Source: Circinella umbellata
Taxonomy: Eukaryota > Mucoromycota > Mucoromycetes > Mucorales > Lichtheimiaceae
Assembly (NCBI GenBank): GCA_025093555.1
Contig: JAIWNF010000043.1
Span: 248,001 to 312,000, forward strand
Length of the DNA stretch: 64,000 bases
Direction of reading: 5' to 3'
Under the pieces are notes generated by a model. That model made no database searches. It was not told the origin of the DNA and worked only from the letters and a program-made list of their open reading frames with translations. Below, piece by piece: positions 50,734-60,751 of the stretch. Within the stretch, counting starts at the first letter, position 1. Each line of letters opens with the position of its first letter. The translations under genes were made by a program, and so were the position numbers.

Positions 50734-51477
50734 CATAACCATTGCATGCACCAAAGCATACATAAAAAAAAGGCGCCAAAGAAGACGCAGAAAGTCACAC
50801 ACACCGGGCTGCCGCGCAACAGCTATTAAGATAAATAAATAGAAATATGCTGCCAATTAGTTTTTACGCCCATGAGATATTGTTTTTTATATGAAAGTAT
50901 TTTTTTTATCTTCTTAATAGACTTACCAAAAATGCTGAAGGCGTCGAAAAAATAAAAAAGTGCCACCGAAGACACAGAAAAAAACACACACCGGGCTGCC
51001 GCGCAACAGCTAAAGAAAAATCAAAATATATTGTCAATTAGTTTTCATGCACATAAGAAATTTTTTTCTATGTATCAGTATCTTTTTTTATCTTTTCAAT
51101 AGACTTACCAGGAATGCTGAAGGCGTCAAAAATATATAAAAAGAAAAAAGTGCCACCGAAGACACAGGAAGAAACACACACCGGGCTGCCGCGCAACAGC
51201 TAAAGAAAATATTTTTTCTGTACATGAGTAATTTTTTAAAATATTTCTTTTTTCTCTTCTTGATAGACTTACCAAAATGCCGAAGGCGTCGAAATACGTA
51301 AAAAAAAAAAAAAAAAAAAAAAACACCGCACACACACGGACAAAGGAGCAATTATCAACAGAGGTGAACACACAACACATGTTGAGAAAAAGAGAGAGAG
51401 AGAGATAAAAAAAAAGAATAAAAAAAAAAGGAACGCGAGAATTCCGTCAACCAGCAAACGAACACAGTTACCATCAG
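50734..51477 (-). repeat. Tandem array of splice-competent exon units (about 190-bp period)
   Basis: Three near-copies of an exon (51199-51109, 51009-50927, 50822-50734) each begin CTGTTGCGCGGCAGCCCGGT after a CTTTAG or AATAG acceptor and end at a GTAAGT donor. The introns between them are also related, so the repeat unit is exon plus intron (spacing 187 and 190 bp). A longer first unit (51477-51273) shares the 3' part (GACGCCTTCGGCATTTTG before GTAAGT) and contains a 20-plus T run. The exons are 91, 83 and 89 nt, so successive copies are read in different frames. Most frames encode hydrophobic Phe/Cys-rich peptides. Coding status is unproven. Confidence 0.7.
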
Positions 51478-51592
51478 CTATAAATAATAATAATAAAAGT
51501 ACATTAATAATTATAATGCGATATATATATATATATATATATATAAAGTAAAAATAAAAAAAGTAGAAATATAAATAATACTTACAAAGAGT

Positions 51593-53515
51593 TTAGCCCC
51601 AATACTCATGATCTGCATCATCGTACTCAACAAGGAACTCTGAAAAAACATCTTCTTCAGGAAGTCGTGCAGTTTGTGGTGGTGGGAGAACAGGAGATTC
51701 TTCATCGTTCATAGGACCGGCAACATCTACACGGTCTTCTTCATAAGCAGGGATCAGCACTGAGGCTTCACCTTCTGCAAGTTCGTCGACACCTACACGA
51801 ACTTCTTCATCATTGAATACCTCAACTAAAGAGGCAGCATTTGTCATAGTAGGGAAGTCCGAAGACACATCTACAAGACTAGCATAACCATCAGTGGTAA
51901 TGTTGGATAAATCCAAAGATGGTAACATGTTGGTTTCCATAACCAAAGCAATTGCATTATATAATGCTGTAGAATCACCTACATCTTGCACATGTTCAGA
52001 GTTCTCGACTGCAACAGCAGCAGCGATTATATCTGAATAATCATCAGCACTGAATACAGGAGTGTATTCCTCTGGCAGGGACTGCTCTTGTGCTGGAAGC
52101 ATGAAAGCTATCTCGGCAGCAGTTTGCATAGCACTAGGTGCTTCTCTTTCAACAAGTTCGTCGACACCTACACGAACTTCTTCACCATTGGATTCCTCAA
52201 CCAAAGTGGCAGCATTTGTCATTGTAGGAAAATCCGAAGACACATCTACGAGACTAGCAGAACCATCAGTAGTAATATTGGATTGCTCCAAAGGTGGTAA
52301 CATGTTGGCTACAATAGCCAAAGCAAGTGCATCCATTGATGCTGTGGAGTCACCCACATCTTGCACATGTTCAGAGGTCTCGACAGCAGCAGTATCAGCA
52401 ATTACTTCAGGACTAAAGTCGTCCGAATCATCAACAGTACCATCTACAGGAGTTTGTTCCTCTGGGATTGACTGCTCTTGTGCTGGTGACATTAAAGTCA
52501 ACTCAGCAGCAGTGTCCATAGCATCAGTGGCATTAAAGCCAACTGAGCTTTCTTGTTGTTCTTGTTGTTGTTCTCGTTCTTGTACGCAGTTATCCATGGA
52601 AACGGAATCACCATCAATATCCATGGCAACAGGTCCAATCTCTCCAGCAGCTGCAGAAGGGATTTCGTTGGAATCATCTTCAAAAGAATCTTCCATTTCC
52701 ACATCGCAATCAGGGAAAGGTGTTCCTGCTGAAGAGGAAGAGAAAGTACTGGTAAGTGCTAAGGAATCAGCGTCAGCTTCCTCTTCCCATGATAGCACAA
52801 CATCATCGCAAATAACATCAACAAGCATCGGAGATGCAGGCTCATCTTGATGTTGAACAGAAGCCGAAGCTTGGGCACTAGGACCTAAGTCCATGGCCGC
52901 GAACTGTTCGCACAAGAGATCAACTGCATCAGGGAGCACAGTTGGCGATGTGTTCAAATGAGACTTTTTAGGGTCATCATTTCGTTGACGAGTAAAGACG
53001 TTACCACGCATTATGTCTGCCCATGAGTACACTTCAACATCCACACCAAGTACATCAATAGGGTCAGGTTCATTCATGCGACCAAAAGGCAAGGCACGCT
53101 TATCACGACGAACAACGTTATATTTCCATCCAAAAAATGGAAAAGCAGACTTTTCTTCTTCTCGGTTTTTGCCCATTACAGGCGGTTCACACAACACACG
53201 CCGCAAACAAGAAACCTCCACATGACGAGGAGCAACGAATGCAAAGTCGGGACTTGGCGGCAAAGGCGAAACGGAAAAAGATCCCAATGACAAGCATTGA
53301 CCAACAATAAATGTGCGCAATGAATTGCAACACGACGAGAAAGAGATGAATGCCACAAGGGCAAGGAATGCATAAAAGCAAAACCACGGGAAATAGTACA
53401 AATAGTACAGGTAGACAACGTTCAACGCAATCAAAGCGAAGTAACAGGCAAAAACAGCCAAACCGAAAGAAACGAAAGGTTCGTCACGGAAGGATTCTTC
53501 AAGTAGCCGAAACAT
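51593..53515 (-). CDS. Orphan membrane protein with acidic, internally repeated C-terminal region
   Basis: An uninterrupted minus-strand ORF. I choose the ATG at 53515 (640 residues) because the 46 codons upstream are a pyrimidine-tract leader encoding mostly Phe/Leu/Ser. Residues about 17-65 form two hydrophobic helices (FGLAVFACYFALIALNVVYL and PWFCFYAFLALVAFISF). A basic linker follows (GKNREEEKSAFPFFGWKYNV, RRDKRALPFGRM). After that comes a long acidic Asp/Glu/Ser/Ala region with a duplicated block of about 125 residues sharing SEHVQDVGDSTA, SNITTDG, ASLVDVSSDFPTMTNAA and EEVRVGVDEL. No known domain is recognised. The topology suggests an ER or vacuole membrane anchor with a disordered cytosolic tail. 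The TAA stop lies seven bases before a GTAAGT donor. Confidence 0.65.
   Translation of the reverse strand: MFRLLEESFRDEPFVSFGLAVFACYFALIALNVVYLYYLYYFPWFCFYAFLALVAFISFSSCCNSLRTFIVGQCLSLGSFSVSPLPPSPDFAFVAPRHVEVSCLRRVLCEPPVMGKNREEEKSAFPFFGWKYNVVRRDKRALPFGRMNEPDPIDVLGVDVEVYSWADIMRGNVFTRQRNDDPKKSHLNTSPTVLPDAVDLLCEQFAAMDLGPSAQASASVQHQDEPASPMLVDVICDDVVLSWEEEADADSLALTSTFSSSSAGTPFPDCDVEMEDSFEDDSNEIPSAAAGEIGPVAMDIDGDSVSMDNCVQEREQQQEQQESSVGFNATDAMDTAAELTLMSPAQEQSIPEEQTPVDGTVDDSDDFSPEVIADTAAVETSEHVQDVGDSTASMDALALAIVANMLPPLEQSNITTDGSASLVDVSSDFPTMTNAATLVEESNGEEVRVGVDELVEREAPSAMQTAAEIAFMLPAQEQSLPEEYTPVFSADDYSDIIAAAVAVENSEHVQDVGDSTALYNAIALVMETNMLPSLDLSNITTDGYASLVDVSSDFPTMTNAASLVEVFNDEEVRVGVDELAEGEASVLIPAYEEDRVDVAGPMNDEESPVLPPPQTARLPEEDVFSEFLVEYDDADHEYWG
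51780..52530 (-). repeat. Two-copy internal coding duplication, about 375 bp
   Basis: The words GTTCGTCGACACCTACACGA at 51781 and at 52157 mark two copies of a block in the orphan gene. Nucleotide identity is high over most of the block, so the duplication is fairly recent. Confidence 0.85.
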
Positions 53516-53659
53516 AAGTAACAAAGTAATAAAAAAAAGAGGCTCTGAGGTGTAAAGGGAAAAAAAAGGAAAAGAAAAAAAAAGAAAAAGAAAATCAGGG
53601 CGGGATATATTTTGATTCAGAAAAAAAAAACCATGTGATTCCTCATTAGGCAATTTTTT

Positions 53660-54270
53660 TTTTACTTTTTAACATATTTTTCGCGTCATGGTACTATGGA
53701 AGCGTGTAAAGCGTGAATGTGTTTAATAAAAATAAAAAAGTTGCAGTGGCAACATTGTCATTGAGATGGAATGACGCGACTTAATCTTTGTTTGTTCCGG
53801 AATGCTCAGTTCCTGTAGAATTTACACCCAAGTCAATTTTTTTTTTACTTTAAGAAATGAACTTTTTTTTTTCTTTTTTCTTTTTTGTCGTATTTTCGCG
53901 TCATGCTACTATGAGCGTGTCAAAACCGTGAGTGCTTATAATAAAAGTGAAAAAGCTGCAGTGGCAACATTGATGTAGAGATGGAATGGCACGACTTGAA
54001 CTTTATTTGTCACGAATTGCTCAGTTCCTGAAGAATTGGCACTTGTGTCTAGTTTAGGAATGAGCGTTTTTGTTTTATTCTTTTTCTATTTTCCTTTTTT
54101 GTTCGTATTTTTGACGTCATGGTATTATGAGCCTGTCGAAGCGTGAATACTTTCAATAAAAGTGAAAAGGTTGATACAGTAGCATTATCATGGAAATGAA
54201 ATGACACAACTTAATTTTGGTTTCCCATGCATTCCGATGCATGTTACACCCGTGGCCCGCCTTTTCTTTT
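53660..54270. repeat. Three tandem upstream repeats, about 215 bp each
   Basis: Units start at CGCGTCATG (53682 and 53897) and GACGTCATG (54113). Each contains, in order, a TACTATG or TATTATG word, GCGTGAAT-like, AATAAAAGTGAAAA-like, GTGGCAACATTG-like, GGAATG.C.CGACTT-like and a GCTCAGTTCCTG-like segment. They lie directly upstream of the orphan membrane gene and may be its promoter. Confidence 0.8.
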
Positions 54271-54925
54271 ACTATAGGAAATAATGTTTTTCTTTTAACT
54301 ATGCAATAATTTTCATGCAGTTTATATGTTTATCACATTTGAATTTTTCACATGTATTTTATTACTATTGTCTTTTTTTTTATCAATAAATATGTTGTAC
54401 TGTATTTTATCATGAGTGAAAGAATTGTTTTTCGAGCGATTATTGATAATAACACCCAGGAACAAACAAAAATGAGCTGTATATATAAAGACAAATATCT
54501 TTATTGTTGTTTTATAATTTATATCCCTCTTTGAACATAATAAAAAAAAATTGAAGGATATAATGTTATCTAATTATCAAATATATTTTTTTTCTAGCTA
54601 ATAATGATTTTGGTATCTAACTAAATTCAAAGTGATCTCTTCAACCATAACATATATATATATATATATATATATGTATATTGATCGTACACTACTATTA
54701 GTTAATATGATCATTTTTGCAACTGGTGTTTTGGCGACGAACAACAATCATTCCAAACAAATCAAAACCACTGTACAGTATGAAGCAGGGAACATTCGTA
54801 TATTTGAACGTATATTACAGTAGCAGAAGCAGAATGTTTATTACAACAAATATCCTTCAAGCCACCTAAAAAAAGAAAGCATATTGCTGTTTTGCAGATA
54901 GACGAATGACAGGTATTCAAAAGAG
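54271..54925. other. Intergenic AT-rich spacer
   Basis: Contains a TA repeat at about 54652-54676. No supported gene. Confidence 0.5.
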
Positions 54926-54930
54926 CCAAG

Positions 54931-55427
54931 ATGTCAAGTATCAAAAAAAAGGAGCTGTATCTGCTCGCGGAGCGGGCATCGTCATTATCACAAATTGGCA
55001 TCAAATATATATCTCTACTAGACAATATATGTAAGTTTAACAACTTATTACCAAGAGAAGGGAGGATTACTAAAATTAATCATCATGATATATATCCATC
55101 ATTTATCTTAACGAAACCAAACGTCAAATACCAAGTTATAATATTCAAGGACAGTAACTATTGGGGGGGGTTCTTTATTATCATCCAAGATCCGAGTACA
55201 CTGTCATATATTGGGATTGTGACATAAGACAACAAATATATATAAGCACAAAATTACATATTATGGATCAAAAGCAACAAATGCTAATAATTTTATACAA
55301 TCATATTCTTAATAAATATGATATTGTCATTGAAAAAGAGAAGCGTTCTATTATAATATCTCGAGTAGGTTACTATCTTTATCGCCGTCATCGTTACTGT
55401 CACCTTGAAAACACCAAGATCAAATAG
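54931..55427 (+). pseudogene. Frameshifted coding relic at a poly-G run
   Basis: Frame 1 is open from 54931 to the eight-G run at 55161-55168 (KELYLLAERASSLSQIGIKY, then HHDIYPSFILTKPNVKYQVI). It then fails. From the same G run another frame opens and continues to 55427 (VLYYHPRSEYTVIYWDCD, then RSIIISRVGYYLYRRHRYC). A one-base slip in the G run would join the two into a single frame of roughly 165 residues. The family is not recognised. It could be an intact gene with a sequencing error or a genuine pseudogene. Confidence 0.35.
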
Positions 55428-58400
55428 TTTCTTATTAAAACATTAAAAAAGCAGCACGTTTTGATTTATTGAAAACCCAAGATAGATGACTCTATTTCTT
55501 CAAATTATACTCATGCAATTGGTTTTTGAATCACCAATTTTCAAATCATGAATCCGCACTTTTTTTTTCAAAAAACAAATAATTATGTGTGGTGATCATT
55601 GAGAAGAAATTAAGAGACAATCAATGAATGCCATAGCAAAATAATACCAGACCTATTTATTTATAGTAACAGTAGGAAAAAAATTGCTATAATGAAAAAT
55701 ACAGCATATATCACATATACTAGGATTAGCAACATCATCATCATCATCATCACCACAAGAACCAGCAAAAGCAATCAATAATCGGCGATCAATTTATCAC
55801 GAAAGAAACCATACAATCGGCACTATATATCTTATACGTATTTACACATATTGTTAAATTTCAGTGAGTCTCAGAGTTGTTAAGTAGTGAGAACCAAATG
55901 TTACGTTTTATATGTTGGGGTTTTTGATATCATGGTTGGCGATATTATTGGGTTAACCAAAGAGATTAGACTTAGAAGTTGAGTAAAATAAATTTCAATT
56001 ATCACTCAGAAGGAAGAAAGAGGCTAAGACTTGTAATTTTAAAAAAGAAAAGTAATAAATGTGGGAGCTTATATTTTGGACTTATTATATGCCAAACCAC
56101 AAAAGAAGAAATTTCACTTGGAAATATGAGTTGGATTAATTATCCAAATAGTGGATATAAAAGTATTTTATTCAAGAAATGTAAAGATAAGAAGCTAAGC
56201 TAAAAATATTTGATCAGTTCGATCATATTTATACTATTTACTATAATGTTTATTAATATTTAATAACTATAAAAACTATTTTATATCATTAATGTTTTTT
56301 TATCATTAGCATCCACCAATGAAATTCATTCTTAATTTCGGCCATTTATAGTATCCATTTTAATACTATATTACGTATTTATTATTATTACTGATTTTTG
56401 TTCATATGACAATAGAAAAATATGAGGGGAAAGATTTTTGTGGACGTAACAATATTAATCAAGAACATGGGATACCCGAGCATCAAAAACAAACAAAAAA
56501 AGAGCAACGTAATATCATTGGGAAAACGCAACAGAAAAGAACATGTTTAATTTATATACGTATTGGTCGTTTATTCGAGCTAGCAAATGTAGTCAAGAAG
56601 ATCCCGTTTTGTGATTATCAAAACTTTAAGGGAGCAAGATTTTCACTTTACTGAAGGAAACCTATAATATGAGAAGCATGATAAACGTCTCACTTACGGA
56701 ATCAAGTACCAACGACCATCATCAAGGATGAAAAGATATCAACTATTACCGAATACTCAACGATATATGGGTTTATTGTAACTTAAACAGAGAAAGACGT
56801 TATTTCATTCCTTTAATATATATATAATAAAAAAAGTCAAAAGCAAAAGAAAACCAGCAAAGTGGTATCTCAAAAAAAAAGAATCATTTGAAACAGTAAG
56901 TCAGTCATCTTATATTTGTGCGAGTCTACTACTTTCTTTTCTGTATATTTTGTATGTTGCTGTTATTTTTTTTTTTGTTCTAGAAAAAATGGCTTAAATT
57001 TCAATTACAAAATTCAGTGATTGCGCAGCAGTAATAAATTAAAAGATTTATAAAGGTAGAATAGACAATTATAGCTGTATACTTGGTTTTATTGCTTACA
57101 CTGAAAATTAAAGTAAACACCTCTCTTTTTTTTTCTGTTAATCAAAAAATATAAACCAGGTTATGGTTCCACAATGGTTGCGGAAACCCGGTAAAGTTTT
57201 TATGCGCGACATTTGGCTCAGAAATTTTTTATTTTCTTATCAGATGTGTAAAGCACATACTAGAAAGAAAAAAAAAGAGTATATTATCTAGAATTATCAC
57301 CTGATGTTAAAATAACCTTTTGTTATATAATCGCACGTACATTATTCTGTATTGAATTTTTTTTTATTTTGTTGTTGGAAACTAAATGTTAGTTTTTTTT
57401 CTCGTCATAATGTAATTGTATCTTTTTGTTGATTGAGTTGTTTGCCTACCAAAAAAAAAAAAAAGAACGATCGAGTAATAGTATTCATTTTATTTTGATG
57501 CATGTGGTGAATTATTATCTAGATATTATGCTATTAACGTATGTATAGTCTTAATCTAATAAATGAGATTATTATCAAATCTAATAACTGATAATAATAA
57601 CATTTCGAGAGATATTAAATGCAGAACAATAATCAGTTACTATTCTGTAGGGTTTAAAGTTTAAAAGGTAGTACGATTCCTGTTTTGTATAACAATCGAA
57701 TGTTCCCGCGAAATTTTTAAACTGATGAAATTATCTTTTGTTTTTTAAGTCAAATGATTCTTTTTTCTGTGTTGTCACTAAGATGATATTATGTAAATTA
57801 CACTTTTTTATTTTTTCTTATTACAAGGGTTAAAAAACCCGTACAGCTGAATTACGCGATTTATGTAATATATATTTTTTATTCGCGCTTCTAAGCGGAA
57901 ATCAAATAAATTTTTTAGGCAAAGCGGGGGATGATCGCGGCGAAGGACGTCAAAAGATAGTTTAGTACCTTTTTTTTTGTTGGGGGGACGGGTGAGGGGA
58001 AAGAGATTGTTTCGAGAGAAAAGAAAGCTTATTATTTCATCTCATTGATCATATCATACGATTATAATGAATATCGTAAGCTTTCCCACTCTATTGGATT
58101 TTTTTACAATAAAGGGGTTATGTTTTGCAACCTAAAAAGAAACTTTCCTTTTTTTATAAAGTCAGGTCAATAACTTTTTAATTTGAAGTTATACAATCAC
58201 ATATAAAATAAAACAGAAATGGCACACAATGTTTTCATTTTTCATACGATATATACATAAGAGATATTGACGAATGAAAAAGTATATAATTCTCACATGA
58301 TGAACTATCCCCTTTTTTATTGAATTGCAGAGTAATAAATAGTATCCTTAGTAGTAGTAGCAAGATCGATAATTTTTCAGACATCAGTTTTTATATTAGT

Positions 58401-59372
58401 ATATAAAGATATAGTATAATGATACTTTTATATTAAAAGCTATCATATATAAGTAAATAGACACCTACCAGGCTATAAAGTATACGATATACTATTATAA
58501 AACAGGGTACGTAAAAACAATACGTAATGCCTTATATAATCTTGATCTTGTTCTGCCAATTCTACCTATATAGTAATAAAAGGCTCAATAGGTGGCTGTG
58601 TCACCCTATATCAAAAAAAAAGATATTTTTTCTTTACAATCTCAGGACGACGATAAGAATGATTATTTAGAAAAGACACTAGTATAACAACTTTTTTTTA
58701 TTATTTTTATTTTTCAAAATGTATCCACAGCTTCTTCTTCTTTTATACTTGTGAAAAATAAAACATACTCCTAGTAAGAAATGTGGATAGAATGAATTAG
58801 TACGTATTTATCTATTTATTACAATTTTTATCAATCTTCTTTTTATTGACCCGCTTTCCCATTCCGCGCATTATTATCTTTTTAATTTTATTTCTCCGGC
58901 AAAACTAAGCAATAACCCACTTGATGAAAAATAAACAATGTAATTAAGATCAATAATATAACGATAGAATAATCAAAAAGCGTTTTTTTTCAACTTATTG
59001 GGGGCGAAGGGAGGGAGGGAGGGAGGGAGAGGGACGAACAAAAAATGTGCATGATTTTCTTTTTTTTACTAGGGTCCATCCTGGTTTTTTTTTTTAAAAA
59101 CGATCAAATATTTTTGAAGGGAAAAATACCGACGGTGACACTAAAAATTGTACTTCATAAAAGTTTTGAATATATAATTTTTTTTTAACCGAGAATTGAA
59201 TTCTTTTGTACATGAGAAAAGAATTCTTTACCCGTGTAAAAAGTTACCATGGCGGTTGATCACCAGGGACCCTTGTATATATGTTTATTATAATATTCCA
59301 TTTTTAAACAATAATATAGATATATATAAATATCATATATATCGGGGTTACTACTTTGATAATAAAAGTATG

Positions 59373-59403
<31 letters not shown>

Positions 59404-59570
59404 GTTTTCTGTTTTACATGGTTTTTTTTTTGACATGTGCCCCTTTTTTTCTTAATAATGTGTGAAAATTGCGTTTATATTCTTCTCTCCCTCCCCCCAA
59501 AAAAAGGAACGACAAATAAGACAGAGAGGGGAAAGGAGGGGAAAGCGTACTAAGACTAAGTGATTCGGAT
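55428..59570. other. Intergenic DNA, 4 kb
   Basis: Includes weak open stretches at 55979-56203 and 56406-56654 (+) with no recognisable motif, a short perfect hairpin GGGTTAAAAAACCC near 57828, and a small G/C-rich patch near 57918-57955. No gene is supported. Confidence 0.4.
58999..59034 (+). other. G-quadruplex-capable GGGA repeat
   Basis: A GGGGG run followed by six GGGA-type runs in 36 bases (GGGAGGGAGGGAGGGAGGGA core). It stands out sharply in AT-rich DNA, about 1.7 kb upstream of the siderophore synthetase gene. Confidence 0.75.
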
Positions 59571-59579
59571 CTGATAAAA
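59571..59579 (+). promoter_or_regulatory. ATCTGATAA GATA-type iron-response motif (distal)
   Basis: An exact match to ATCWGATAA, the consensus bound by fungal iron-repressor GATA factors (SREA, Fep1, Urbs1 type), 1.17 kb upstream of the NIS synthetase start. Confidence 0.45.
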
Positions 59580-60449
59580 AAAGAAAAATAATAGTCCCAT
59601 AACGTTGGTAACACATCTCTTTAGTTACGTATGAAAAAAAGTTAGTCGGGTAGTTAAAACCTAGTTTTCCCATATATGATACAAACATATAATACCATTT
59701 ACGTGTTATTTTATCTGTTTTAAAGATAATCCTTCCAATCAACTCGCACGTACAATGGTTGTATTATTTTTCTTTAATTATTATATGCATGAACATGTGA
59801 GAAACCTTGATTTAAAACGTATTGATGTGTTCCCCTTAAAAAAATGAAGAGTAACAGTTACTATTGTAAACACTTTAGGAAGTTACTGCTACATTTCTAG
59901 AAGCAGGATTAGCGTGGCAATAAGAAACATATGATAATGATGGTTATAATGTTATAATGTTAGAAAATTATATTCTTACAACTGACATTCAATCTTATCA
60001 TCACACAACCTTCGTTAGCACCGGGATTCATTGATCGGGTTTAGCGGAACCGACAGGGATCACCCAACAAAAAAAAAAGAGAGACGAGAATGGTGACACG
60101 AAGTGATATCGATTATGGAGAAAGGAAGAACAAAATAATAAACAATTGACTACTTATTTAGTTTAAACGCGTCTTATTTAAATCCTGTTTTTATTGTTTT
60201 TCTTGATATAAATAAGTAGTCAATATTTGTATATCGCCATCTTTATGGGTGTCTAGAACAATTAATACGCTGTCAAGAAGAAGAAGTATATATATATCAA
60301 CCTTGTAACTTAGTTAGAATATCAACCAGGGTATAATAATTATTTGAGCAACGTGAGATTCAATGAAAAAAGAGATGAAGTACTTTCGGTGCAAAAAAAA
60401 AAGTATCCAAATCCCAGAGTTTCTCGTGTAACCTTTCATGAAAAGAAGA

Positions 60450-60458
60450 TCTGATAAT
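60450..60458 (+). promoter_or_regulatory. ATCTGATAA GATA-type iron-response motif (proximal)
   Basis: An exact ATCWGATAA match 294 bp upstream of the NIS synthetase ATG. A one-mismatch copy (ATCTGATTA) lies at about 60510-60518. Two perfect copies and one near copy in the upstream region of a siderophore gene fit repression by an iron-sensing GATA factor. Confidence 0.6.
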
Positions 60459-60751
60459 TTAAAATAACGCGTTCAATTGGAAGGGGTATCGTTTAAACGA
60501 GCGAAAACGATCTGATTAAACTTCCTTTGGGGGGGAAGGATGAACTTCAATGAAATCGGGGTTATACATATTTTTTTTTTCTTTTTTGTCAGTAACGAAT
60601 TCCATTTAAAAAAGAACCACTTTGCTCATTTTTTTTACCTCTTTTTTATTCACTTTTTACTACCTATCCCACACCTTTTTACATTTTTTTTTCTACTCCT
60701 CTTTTTTTTTTTCGTTTTTTATATTCTATTTCTTTTATATATTGATAAATT

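Noticed and set aside
52062..52850. 262-codon + strand ORF opposite the orphan membrane gene
   Set aside because: It is the antisense shadow of the acidic repeat region. Its Ser/Thr-only composition mirrors the codon bias of the minus-strand gene, and it has no domain.
53516..53653. Upstream in-frame ATG (53653) extending the orphan protein to 686 residues
   Set aside because: The extra codons are a Phe/Leu/Ser stretch created by a pyrimidine-rich leader. The ATG at 53515 lies directly before the structured membrane region.
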